Shown one piece after another: positions 27,001 to 40,824 of a stretch of DNA of 64,000 nt. The DNA is from Lingula anatina (Eukaryota; Brachiopoda; Lingulata; Lingulida; Lingulidae). Positions within the stretch are counted from its first letter, which is position 1, and the number at the start of each line of letters is the position of its first letter. A program made the position numbers and the translations under genes. Below the pieces are notes generated by a model, which ran no database searches, had not been told where the DNA came from, and was given only the letters and a program-made list of their open reading frames with translations. The DNA lies in assembly GCF_001039355.2 (NCBI RefSeq), contig NW_019774859.1, forward strand, positions 186,001-250,000, read 5' to 3'.

Positions 27001-30000
27001 TCCCCACACGAAGCGAGGTGTCTTTTTTTCTTCTCACTGGTCACTTTTTATCGTAGCCCGAGAGAGACTTTGCATTACTTGGTTTACTATAGCAATTGTC
27101 CTTAAATGTATGAAGAAAGGCAACTTTCACTTTTTAATAAGTGCGCCTACATATCTACACACACTGGACAATAGAAGTGTCACCCCCCTGAATCAGAGTA
27201 ATCAAACTTATAATGCCTGGTCTATTTACCTGTATAATGTGACTAATGAGTATAAAACCGCTGTACCATGGAATTGTACTGTTGGTCTTTTTGTGAAATT
27301 TGATGTTAATAACATAACACCAGGAGCATATCATTCCACAGTCATTCATCTCCCTTAAGTATTGGTTCAGTAGGGGTGACACTTCTACTTTCCAGTGTGT
27401 GTAGGTCTATAAATATCTAATTCACTTCAAAACGTTATGAATGCCATACACGACCCATACCGCATTGTTACAGAATGTCTAAACCCGTCGTTCAAGGAAA
27501 TCTTTCTAGACACTCTGTGGAATCTGGCTAATCAGAGGGTTTTGAATAAAACCTTCACTTCAGATCAACTTATAGTCCACGGTAATAGTGCATGGTCATA
27601 TAACCAAAAGTCCCCTTGTCCAAACCAGTGTTATTTTTTGAAATAGCCGGTGGCCACTGACCAATCAAAGGCCTATAATTCTACAAGAGGTATTATAACC
27701 TACTATTAACCAGAAATCAATAATTATAAATACCTGTAAAAGCCTTACACGTGGCACATTCACTCTTTTGTCCACTGCTTAAAAAAGCCGAAATACTGCA
27801 GTTGTATTCAGTTCCAGGCTCTAACCCAACTATTTCGGCAGTCTCTAGGCTGCACTCGACATTCACTGGACTACGCCCAACCCCCTGGGCGTCATAGACT
27901 ATTTCAAAGTGATCAATGTCTTCTCTTGGCATTTCCCATTTCAGCTTAACCGATGTTGGTTGCCTTTTCTTGTTCACCTGTGACCATATCTGTTTGAAGT
28001 TGGTTGGTGCTGACGGATCTAAAGAGATATAACGTGCAACAATAACCAGGATGGGATATGATGCATTCTGACATGCCAGGCTGTCACAGTGAATATATAT
28101 AACAAAAACAGCAATGGTGTTTTTTCTGAAGAACGCAACAGAATATGCATCCTTCACATAAACAGATAGAGAGTGGCATTTTAAGTATACATGTACGCAT
28201 CTCAATTATTACGAAGACAGACTTACTGGTCCATATTGTGCAGTTGCTTGTATCACTCTTTAGTAGTTCCCCTTTATTGTCCTTTACACAGCTTGCTAAT
28301 TTTACATCATACTTTGTGGCGGGCAATAAGTTCATCAGTTTATATCTACATTCCGTTGTTCTTTCTGGGTTCATGGCGTTGATGCCAGCTTGTCTGCAAG
28401 ACACTTCGTAACTACACAATGCTTGAACCGGCTCCCAACTAATGGAGACTGACCTTGTTTCAATGTCCATTTGATCACATAGTACGGGTTTGGTTGGCGC
28501 TACAAAAGTCAATTGTATATTAAAGACGACACCGTTAAATAACTAGAAATACTGCCTATGTAATTATATGAAAATAAAAATGGTGAATGCCATTTAAATG
28601 CAGCATCACGCATAAATCAATATGGACGTAGAACATTGGTGATAAAATACGCAACGTTCAATTGTGGGAATGCAAACAAACATACCTGTTGTAAATTTCA
28701 GTACACATTGGTCACTTTTGTCATGATCCGTTACGGAGAAAGCGTGCAGGACATAAATAGTTCCAGAGGTGACGGAAAGTGGCGGTGACGGACTCTCTTT
28801 TGACGTCAGCGTTTTCAGATCTTTTTCACTGTCAGTTGGGAAATATTCAAAGGACATGTGTTTGAATACCCCACGTGGCCTTTCCCAACACACCACATAT
28901 GCACCTTCGCGAAAGCTTATGGTGATGAATTCGGCTTTTGGAACTTCTGGAACTGAAGGCAAGTAGTGTTAACATATGTATTCGTATTACCTTTATGAAA
29001 AAACACATTCAAGATACATGTTTCCTTGAGCATTTCGTTAAATGCATTTATGTTTATCCAAAAGTAAACTTTGAAATTTATATTTGTATAGCCAATCGCT
29101 ATCAGATCAAATTTATTCCATACTCTTATTATCAAGCTTGTTAAGAACACACACATGTAATAGAATAATAACGTTTACGAACCTGTGCTTGTTTGGCATT
29201 CCACGTAGCTGCTCTTCACGCCTGCCTGTGATGTACTGGAGATCAGACAATGATACATCATGCCGGGAGTCAAATTTTTTACTAAGTATCTGGTGATGTT
29301 CGGCTTTAGTTCATGGAAGGTCTCTTTGCCAACTGTGTCCCTGACGATCAGTGTGTATCCTTCAATATCACCTCTACTTGCCCCCCATTTCAATGTCAAT
29401 GTTGTCGTTTCTCTAAGATCTTTTAGGCAAGTGAAATGCTGTGGAGGTTCTGGTTCTATACAACAAAACAGGTGTAATTAGACATGTTGCTAAGTTGTAA
29501 ACATTGCTTTAAACAAAATACAAATCTTAGAAATTACAGTACAAACCTGTAAAACAGTCGAAGTTCACATGCTCACTCTCTAGTTCCCCTCTGGACAGGG
29601 TACGGATCCAACCGATGTAATGGGTGCTTGGTTGCAGATCGTTTATTACATATGTCTTCCCTGCACTAAGGTCATAACATGTCCCAGTGTCAATACCATC
29701 CTTCTTGTCAGTGACATCCTTTTTGCAAAAGATCTGATATCGTTCAAACTTTCCTTTTGGGAGGTCCCAGGACAATGTAATCGTGTTCTTGGTGGCAATA
29801 ACTCCACCCCTCTGCAGCGTGGGTGGCGCTGGTGCTTAAATGTATTTTTGTAACACGTTATATCATCAAGTATAAACAGGTAGCCAGAAGAACATTAAGT
29901 AACGTTTTCCATAATATATTTGGATATCACATATGCTGCACGCCTAAAGAAGTATTTCAATAATATTCAGTTCTAACGTTCTAATGCATCTATATCATTA

Positions 30001-33000
30001 AGTGTCAAAACATAGAAGGTGAGGCTAGGTTATAATACCAGGCAATTCAAAATATATGCTCCTTTGACAATGTACCAATCCATGAGGATTTAATGTTTCC
30101 TTGGCTAAATTCTTATCGCTTAAAAAACTCACATATACGCACAAAACGCTCAATGTACACATTCTATTTTATAGGCTTTAAGGCTATTTCATGGTGACTC
30201 AAATTTCTATTTGTATACTTACATTTTTGTAGATGGATGCAACATGGTTCACTGTGATTTTCAACACTAAAAGATCGGATTTCAATTATGTAGCTGACTC
30301 CAGGGGTGATTTTATTGATCAAGGCATTTGGTTTGGGTGTTTTAAAGTTTGGTTTGTATGATTCGTTGTCTTCCTGCTTGACCAAAATGTCATAGCCATC
30401 AACTTGACCAACAGGCCGATCCCATGTGAGTTTAAAAGACTTTATTTCTTCTGTCACATGGATCTTTTCTTTACTAACCATGGCAGGGACTGGACAAAAA
30501 ATACGTCGAGATGCATAAATGGTAATCAAATCACAATTATAAACATAACAATTAAGTTTATCAATTAAAATAACTTAGATGATAAATGTATATGAGATAA
30601 TCATTATAACTCTATAAATAGGATGAAGTTACATGTAGTTCTAAAATTCATGTTTTTGAGTGTTAAATGACCCTTACAGTTAAACATTATGTAAAGAAAT
30701 ACACCTACCTGTAACAAAAGTAGTCGTTCGTTCTTTGCTTTCTATACTGTTTACAAGAGTAGTGATTTCTACATAATTCTTTTCTCCTGGTTCAAGGTCG
30801 ACCAGAGCAAACACACATTCGTGTGTGTATTCATCAATTTTATCCTGTTTTTTGTATTTCCAGTGAGAAACCCTGAAACTTTCCCAATTTCCAGATGGGG
30901 GTTCCCAACAAAGAGTTGCCGATCGTTCCTGTGTTTGTACCTCGATATCACCAACTTCATCTGGATCTGTTAGGGGACACAAAATACAATATTTTTTTAC
31001 TGGTTTTAATTCGTCTGCAAACGTATATTTATAACTTAATTACGTCAGGAAATTTATACCGGATCAATATTGTGACTGAAGTTAGTAAAGATACAAATAC
31101 AGATAAGGGAAACACAAGTACCCAAATATACAATACCTGTGTAAACATTCAGTGGGTCACTTGCAGTGTCTGCATTGTCAGTAACGGTGCGAATTATCAC
31201 TTCATATTTAGTCCCTGGTAGCAGTTCATCAAACGCTGTCTCTGTATCGTTGTCTCGAGGTACTTTCTTAATTCGAACAGATTCATGATCTCTGATCAAT
31301 TGGATCTCATAATACCGAATCTCGCCTTCAGCGGGTTCCCACGTTATTTTCAAAGACCTGGTACCCTTGTCACTGCACTCTGGAGTGCATTTGGCTGGCC
31401 CTGAAATAAAAAGAATACAAATATTATCATGGACCAAAGAGGCTCTGATGTTATCTAAGTCGTATTTTGTAATTATGGTATCTGGGTTACATTGTTCTCG
31501 TAATGTTCTAACCGCTTCCATATGCGCCATACTATTTCCAGTGACTTTGTCATGCCTGTTTGCGATTTTGTATGGAATAGATGATTTACCATATCCAACT
31601 TATTTGACACAGTTGCACCTACTTGTGGAACAACTGAAACAATAAGACTCGCTTCGTTGGTTATTTCGCACGGTAAATAGACAACCAAGGTATGTTGTTC
31701 CCGGAGTCAATCCAGGAATTTCCACCTCTTCTACTTCTATAGGAGGCAATGTTTTGCCTGTTTGTAAATCTTTGGGTCCCTTCAATTGCAACAGGTATCC
31801 GTCAACTTTGCCTTTGGGTTTACTCCATTTGCACTTGATAGCATCAATACAAGGTTCAATATCTATATCTGCAATGGGTGCTGGGTCTGGTAAAATATAA
31901 TATTTTCTTTTTGTAGAATTAATAAATGTATGTGTCAAATTGCACTACATAATTCTATTATGCAACAAACATCTCGGTTATATTCCTGATGGAGAGGGAA
32001 ATGATACGAGACATCATGGAAAACAAACAAACAATGTGTGCTAAAACTCCCCAAAAAATAAAAATAAAAAAAACCCCACCTGTTTGCACATAAATGAAAC
32101 AAGGTTCACTCTCCATCTCGTTACTGACTGTAACAACACTGACTTCATATCGGTCGCCAGGGCACAAGCCATCAACGGTGTGATGTGTCTTTGTTGTCTC
32201 TGTGCTTTCATATAGCCCTGCCTCATCTTGTGACCGCCATCGAACGATGAAGAATTCAAATGAACCGTGCGGTATGTTCCATTTTAGATCCACGTGGGTC
32301 GATCCCTTGCCTGCTTCTGCAAAATCCAATGCCACATCCGGACCTGGAAGAAAGCAACAGATTCCATACAAATGAAGTGTGTATATTACACTGAAACTAG
32401 TCAATCACAGTTTATTTTTCAGCTTTGATCAATATTACCTAGCAAAATCTATCAAAGAGTGTTACATTTGATTATATACCTGTGTCAAACTGCATTTGGT
32501 AAGAATCGCTTTCCCTCCCGTTTGACACTGACGTGATCTGTGCTTCGTAACGTGTACCAGGATCCAAACCTGTGAGGACTTTGCACGTTTCTCGTATTTC
32601 CACATATTTCGAGCGGTAAGCCTTCCCGCGCGGCCAGTAAGATACTCGGAAATGGTTGACTTGACCATCTGGTCGCCTCCAGGACAGCTGGACACTCTTT
32701 AGAGTCAGGTGCATAACGTCACAGTCTCCTATCCAATCAGGATCTTTAAAAAAAGCGAACCGGTGTAATGTCAACCTAGCTGTTTTCTCTACCAGGGGTC
32801 TGCCTTACGGTTAAAAAAATCGTAGTAAAAAACCCGGGGGTCTTTTACAACTTAAGAAAGTTACTTTGCTGAAATATATTCTTCCATATGTATGCATTAA
32901 ATTTATTAGACGTGTGTATGATAAGAGAAACTTATTATTATTATTATTATATACACTTAAAGAATATAAAAAGCGCATCACAAGTTTAATGAATTGGGAT

Positions 33001-36000
33001 ACATACAACAAAAACAAATGTTCAATATATCAACCATTTAAATAAGTTTAGCATTTGTTACTGTGCTAAATGTCGTGATACCTGTGACAGCCGTCCAGTG
33101 CTCTACCAGCCCATCAAAATGTCGTCCATCATCAAACACCCTCGCTATGATATCACCAGAATACCGAGTTCCAGGGTTAAGATTGCAAAGAGTTATTCCT
33201 GCATCCTCTGTCGTCATTGTCTCTTGGCAGTCCTCACCGAAACCAGTGTATTTCACTACATACTGATTAACTTTGCCATGCGGTGGACACCATTGGAGGA
33301 GTATAGTTCTCGTATCAAACTTTTCCTGTTTTAATACAACTGGTTTGCCCGGTCCTAGGATATAAAGAGGATGGTTTGCAAATTACAGTTGTTTTCGCGT
33401 AAAGCGTGACATACTGTAGAAATACATACAGGAATGTTTCTATTTTATTTTATTAAGTTATCAATATCCACTTTTATAAGATCAACATACACTGCCACAC
33501 ACTGTGTATTCTATTGAAAATGTTAGCAATGACAATTAAGATAATTTCACCAACTTACTGATTAGGTAATGTTTTTCTGCAGGTTGACTAAAACGGCCAT
33601 TTGAACAAGATTCTACTGAAAACTTGTATTTGGTTCCAGGAAAGAGTTCGCAGAATTCAGCTTTTTCAAGATTCGATTTCACCTCCATTATTGTGTCCCC
33701 CGTTTCACAGGAGTAACAGCGAGCAGTATACCCATCATACAGACCAACTGACGGGGATCTCCAAGTGACAAAAACACTCGTGTCATCACGTAACTCCAAC
33801 TGAATTTCTTCTGGGGGAACAGGTGCTGCAGATAATTCAATGCATATAACTTTTATGTCAGATATATAAGATACCTGTAGTACATAATGATGCTTAAGTA
33901 AAAGCAGACGTTTACAAAGTTATTGTTATATCTTTTAACGTTATTTTCTCAGTGAGTCTTTTAGCATATGTCTGCTGATATTTACAGATATGTGGGTACT
34001 TTTATTTACCTGTTATGAACGTTATGCATGACGGGACACTTTCTTTTCCTTGACTGTAAGATGTCACAAAACACACATATATTGATCCCGGAGAAAGATC
34101 GTTTACTGAAAAGCGAGTTGCTGTCGTGACGTGATCACCAAGGCAATGGTCACTATCTTTCTGATTGATCCTCAGTACATATTCCTCGACATCTCCAACA
34201 GGGGGTTCCCATTCGAATGCAGAACGATCCATGCCCGGCTCATCGTCTAACCTGAGACGTTTAGGCGGGTTTGGCTCTGTATACGAAAGTGTGGCAAAGA
34301 TATTTATTTTGAGATCAAGTCCATTAGGAAAATATCAGGTATGCTGCAAAAATGCTGCAAATTTGCTGCAATATTGATGCAAAATGCAATTCCTTTTCGG
34401 AAATTTGCAGCAAATTTGCTGTAATATTTCTGCAAATTAGCAGCAATAATTTCCGGCAAACTGCTGCAAAATCGTTGCCGCAAACATTTCATTTGGGTAA
34501 GGGGTAACAAACATTTAATGTACAATCATAACATTCTAAATTTAGACATCACGTATCACACGAAAATATATTAGAGAATAAGCAAATGTGTTTTAGTATT
34601 TAAAACGCTCTAATATTGGTTCCATACTTTACCTCTGACTTCTGATATGCTACTAAGCTTTACTACTGGTATACTGATATTGCTACCGGTATATACAGAA
34701 TTTTCGATATCTGTGCTTAACTATTAATCAAATTACAGTAGTAGGCACACAGTAGGACATAGAAGCCTTGGGTTAATGCAGACTAATCTCCGAAACAGAG
34801 AAGAACAAACCGGCATTTGGGAATTCACAAAAGCTTACTGATAGAGAATTGAAAATCCTCCCTACGACCTTGAACATCCCAACTGAAGGCGGTGATGCAT
34901 ACTTCATAATAGCGCCCTGGTACAAGACCTTGCAATTCAACAGAGTGGTCATCCTGGGATTTGACAGTTCTTATTTCACGGCGGTAGCATTCTCGTTGTA
35001 TGGCTCGGTCCATACAAATTACAGAATATGAATCAACACGCCCTTGTAATCGTCCCCATGTCACTCTCACTTTGGATGTATCGTCACCGACCTCGGAAAT
35101 GTTCACGTCAACTGCACTGTCTGGCACTATTCGATAAAATTTTTTATTACTGAATGAGAACGTTTAAATCAAAAGCGCATTTCGCAGCTGAAGCTAGAGC
35201 AATTGAGAAAAATACCTATATACATTGCTTGTAACATGGATTAGCCTGTAATTTGTATAAATGAATATTTCAAAACACACAGTATTAAATACAAGATATT
35301 TCTTAAAATAAAACATTATACATTTATTGATCTGACGAATGGAAATTATTTACCTGTAACTTTGGACATGATTTCCTTCTCACTAAAAATCCCATTACTT
35401 TTTGCTTGCACTGATATAGTGTACTTGGTGCCTGGCTGTAGGTAATTAATGGTATACGTGCACGTGTCGCATGGAACCTCTTTAAGACCGGTGTCACCGC
35501 TGCCGTCACTCCAAGAGACCAAGTACAACTGCACTTGTCCCAACGGTTTCGCCCAAGTGACATCTATACTGGTACAGGTGGAATCAGCCGCCATTTCTGT
35601 CGGTTTTGCGGGGTCTAGAGAGAATAATGAGAGACACGCTGCCTACACAGGCAATGGGAAAGTAATTGGGGAATTTAGGGAAAACAAAAAAGGATGACAG
35701 AATGTGTGTACGTTTGTTCTTTTTCAGTACATTAGCCTTAATTTGCTGCAAGCTAGACTTACGTGTGTATAGTGTGATGTCTGCCTGGACCTTCTTCCCC
35801 TGTATATAATTTGATTCGGCACTTTCTTGTATCCCTTCGGCTGGTGGGTATTCACAAAGCTAATAAAAAGGAAATTTTCGATTTTATACTTTAGGTATAA
35901 TCGATAAACTACTGTAAATCAGCCAATTTTACAATGTATCATTAGTCTTTATGACTCTTCTCAAACTGTTTTTAAACATCCTTCATAAAAAGCATACAAA

Positions 36001-36686
36001 GGAAGCAATATATACGCTGCGTATATGACGTTTGGGACTATCAGCCACAATCACCAGCATTATACCAGTAAAGCCACTGGTCCTTTAAATATAGTTTGCC
36101 GTTGAATAAAATACGGAATATAAAAATAATAATGATGAGTATATTGTTATCATTATTTGCATGTTATTTGCTAGGTAATATCGTTGTCATTTTTTGCTTA
36201 ATTCTTACCTCGTTATCAGTACAACACTCCGCTGCAACAATTACAGTGTACTCGGTGCCTGGTGTGAGCCCGTATAAGATACAGCTTTCTTTGTGAGAAA
36301 GTACTTGTCGGAATACTTCATCCTGGCTTCCTCTGTAGAACACAGTGTATCTGTCAACGCTGCCCTTTGGCTTAACCCATCGTATTGGGACACTTGTCGT
36401 AGTATCCAATTTGGGCATTCTTTCTTTTTGCAGTTCCACTTTCTTCACCTCACCAGGGTCTGGAGAATAGATGTAAGATATATTTTTGATACAGTGCGTG
36501 ATACATGTACATGTGCTAGTACGCATCAGCAAAAAAAATGCATATGCTAAAAGCTAAATGCAAGATAACTCAAACATGGCACTGATACAAGGACTAAAAA
36601 TACTGTATTGCACTGACACATTTGATTAAAACTATAATCGCAAACCTTACCAATTCATCGCAATTGAAAATTGTGTCCCCCCCCCC

Positions 36687-36748
<62 letters not shown>

Positions 36749-39700
36749 ACACACAATTGCATTTATCCACTCACTTGTAAGAACAGTTATTTCAACGAAA
36801 TCACTTTCGGTGTGAGAAGCATCCATGTTTATTGGCCTTTCCTCAGTTTCCATTTTACTATAGTCACATCTGCACTTCAGCATGAATCTGAAAGCCAGAG
36901 ATTTGGTGAGTGGTAACCACGTCCTACAACTGCTAATATCGGTCAATAATACAAACACTTCGTTTTAATCAATGTTTTAGCATAGAAGGACGACACACCG
37001 CCTCTTCATGCATAAATAACATGACGCAAATCACATATAACATAAAGCAAATCACATATATAACTATATAATCTGATTACAGGAGAGGCGCTAGAAAAGA
37101 ATGGTTTACCCATTTTATGAAGATCTAACCTACATCCGTCGTTATCAATAATGAAACGTGTTCCAACGGGTATAAAATGTGAAAATTTTATACCACGAAG
37201 CATTCCATTACATATATGCTAAGGAGGAGGAGATTCTACATTAAAACCTAACCCACCTGTAGAGTGTCCCTGGTAGAAGGTCTCTCACTTGGATATCTGT
37301 CTCTTTGCCTGTTATGACATCCGGAATTGCACGCGATTTCGTGGTGGTTTTCGAATGAGTCCCACTCGTGCTAGCGTGGGTGGAGTAAATGCTGTATTGC
37401 AAAACGAATGAGGTCACATTTCCCTTGTCCACCATACCGGTTAATGTTAGCCTCCTGTCATTTCTTGCAAATCTACCAGATGATTTTTTCAGAACAAATA
37501 AACGGGGCTCGGGTGGCTCTGAAGATGACATATGAAAAATCAATGATACCTAGAAAGAATTGTTTATCCTAAAAAGAATGAAGCACCTAATCCTTTTATA
37601 AACCTGGTTAAATGCGGGATGAAAATCAGCGCCCCAAAGGAAAGGGCGTTCCCTGCAAAGTCCATGCATTCGCATTTGGTACGTATGGGATAACAAACAA
37701 ACCTCAAATGTGCAATTCACGTAAGACCATTTATATTCCTTGCAAAGAGATGTATTTGAATGAACTCTGCAATGATGCGACCACTTCTTGATATGTATTA
37801 TAATACATATAATTACTCGAATGCCTTATACTTACTAGTAGCTATGACTATTTTTGACGGCTGGCTTGTTCTGATAACCCCTTCTTCTTTTTCCAACACA
37901 GTTAATATTCGGACTTTATATACAGAACCGCGCTCTAAATGTCGCAAACACGCTGTTCTCTCTCTTTCTTTACCGACTTCTGCTTTCACAACGTGAACTG
38001 TGTTATCAGCCACAAAATTCCCGTCGGTTCTCTTCTCTACCGTTATTCTAAACCCCGAGTATTCCCCCTTGAGCGGCCCATTCCACTCCAGGTTGACAGT
38101 GACCGTATCATCATCCTCAATGGTTTCATGATGGATTCGTATTTCATCTGGATCAAACACCACACCTAAAATTCGAAAAATGCTTTTCATGTTAACAGAA
38201 AATGAAGAGCAATAAACCCCTTCTTGTATAGGCTGTACAGGCTGTACATAAACGTCTGTCTGTCTGTCTGTATGTATGTATGTATGTTTGTGGTATCATT
38301 TTGTTTGATATCAGCAGTGCGGCACGTAATTCTATAATCTTCCATAATTCCCTAGACTGTTGTATTTACTTCTTTAAATTATTAGTAGAATCCACCAGAG
38401 ACATAGTATTCAGAAAAGTGTCTAGCATGCTGACCAACCTTCCAGCATTTCCTTTAACGGACGGGACATCATCCGCGTCACGTGCTCCGCTTCCTCGGAC
38501 TTGTTTCTCTCCAAAAGGCGCACCATAAAAGCTGCGTCTCCTTGAAATGTATCGACTTCCTGAACAATGACAGAAATAGGATTGTCAATATAGTATTACT
38601 GTTTACCGTTTTTACCAAAAAGAGTATAAAGTATAAGTATAAATTTCTCATTTCGCTAAAACATTTGTCGCACAATTTTTGTTATCTTACATGTAAAACC
38701 AAAGACTGAATAAAATGACCATTCTTGTTGACGCTTACGTTGCAAAAAGGAACAAAAAAAAAAAAAAAAAACGTTGGATAATTTTATAAAAATGATCGGT
38801 GCTCACCTTTGGTACATCTCTTTGTTTGACAAGAAGAGAATCGCTTTCTACACAAACCTACAAGGAGATACAGAGTCAAAACTTTATTTTGATATTGATT
38901 CAGACCATACCGTATCTTGGATTGAATAGCAATAAAGCAACAAATGTTACATATTTTACAGTTAACGATGTCCTCTAATCCTCTATGTAGTTAGCCTGCT
39001 TAAGGGATAAAGTGGTATTAGGAATGTTAGGCGGGGCACTGTTCAGCTTCCCCTGAATCCATCACATTTGTAAGGCCATTCCCCTCCAAACCAACCCCTT
39101 ATCTAAATAGTATTACCTTTCTTAGGGGATTATTGATTAGTTTTGTGATATCATATTTGAGTTGAAGCATCACCGTCCCGTCAAATACTTTAATGTGATA
39201 TTTGGGCCTTTTATTGCATTAAAATAAGGTATGTCGGGAGAATGTCAAGCGAGTAATAAAGTCATAACGCCTATTTGGGGCCCTTAACAGTTATGTAACA
39301 TCAATTAATCAAAATATTATGTGTAAATTCTACACAAAAATACTCAGTTAAATATGAGACTTAATCAATAAGAGAAATCACTGTTTACTAGTACCTCTAG
39401 CTCGTGTTCGGATGAATGAACTTCTGCAATGCCATCGCCTTCACTTCCCGAGGAACTAGTCTTGAATAATAATAGTATTACAATTTATATTAGAAAAAGA
39501 CGAAAACAGATCAATAGCCTTTATACTTTTATGGAATTGTAACAATCACTTTACCGTACGTGCTTCAATCACTCTCTCTAAACAAATTTAACACTAACAT
39601 TACTTTGCGTCCCTGGTAATCAAATTTTAGTAGTCTTACAATACAGCCAATACCAATATGACTCTTTGTGCAACAAATCTCAACGGGTTAATAATAATAA

Positions 39701-40789
39701 TAATAATATATTTATTTATTTATTTATTTATTTAAAGTCTAAAATCCATAAAATATGTTCTGTAGACCTTACAAACTAAAAACTTAAAACACAGTAAGAT
39801 GAATTGAATTAATAAAATTATGACTTAATAGTCTGAGTTAAGATAATGATGTCCAGTTAATATTTCCGAGTTATAAAATGTTCTTTAATAAAATTTGTTA
39901 AAAAAATTTTAAAGCTTTTTTAAAATCCTTCACAGAGCTAATGCTTCTTAAGTCTACAGGTAATTTATTCCACTCATGTGGTGCCGCGTACTGGAATGAT
40001 TTTTCGCCAAAAGATTTCAGTCTTGCGTTCTGTGGTTTTAGTAATAATGCTTATGGGTTATGCTTTTGAGGTGGTCTAAAATGGTTGAACCAATCCTATC
40101 GGAGGCTTTGGCTTTATTGAAGTAGGTCAAACTCACCTCTGCTTCACCGTCTGGCGGACGTCGTGGTACCGGTTCATCATTACCTCCCTGTCATTGTATA
40201 GAAAGTATTTACATAAACTAGATGTTCACACTGTCACTGTTCATTAAACATATAACATTAAATATATATTAATCGCAATATGTGTCCCAAACATGACATT
40301 ATATTGCAGCCAAAGGACCATTGTTATGTACATTCCCTAGTTCCCTTCCTTACAACATCCTGAAACAGATTATTTGGTCCAAACTAGTAATATGCACCAG
40401 TATACTATTTATTTCTATTCATACTGGAAACAGCTAAAATCTGGTGCAGGCCTTTTATGATTTGGAATAACGACTTTTTCCCAATTTGCTTTTTCGGGAA
40501 TATGTGATAGAAATAATCTTCTTACTCACATTCGCCTGAATAATGCTTGAGCTATTCACTATGTTTCTTACCTCATATGCGGCATTATGCCCCCCTTCCA
40601 TCTCTATAACAACCTATAAAAGCATGATAAATAGGTAATTTAAAAATGTTATATGATAATCATTCAATGAAAAACCGCGAATATATTAGTTAAAAACAAT
40701 TGAGTAATTTTTTGCATAGTGGGGTATCCCCATGTATGTTTTTGGTATGCCACAAAGTCATTTAACAGAAACCTGACCCCAGTTTCGAA

Positions 40790-40824
<35 letters not shown>

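Noticed and set aside
27110-27358. Plus-strand ORF of 82 codons in an intron
   Set aside because: Most of it lies within the 27158-27401 MITE and matches no protein family.
36647-36958. Minus-strand ORF with a poly-Phe stretch
   Set aside because: Homopolymer translation; only 36775-36887 is a real exon there.
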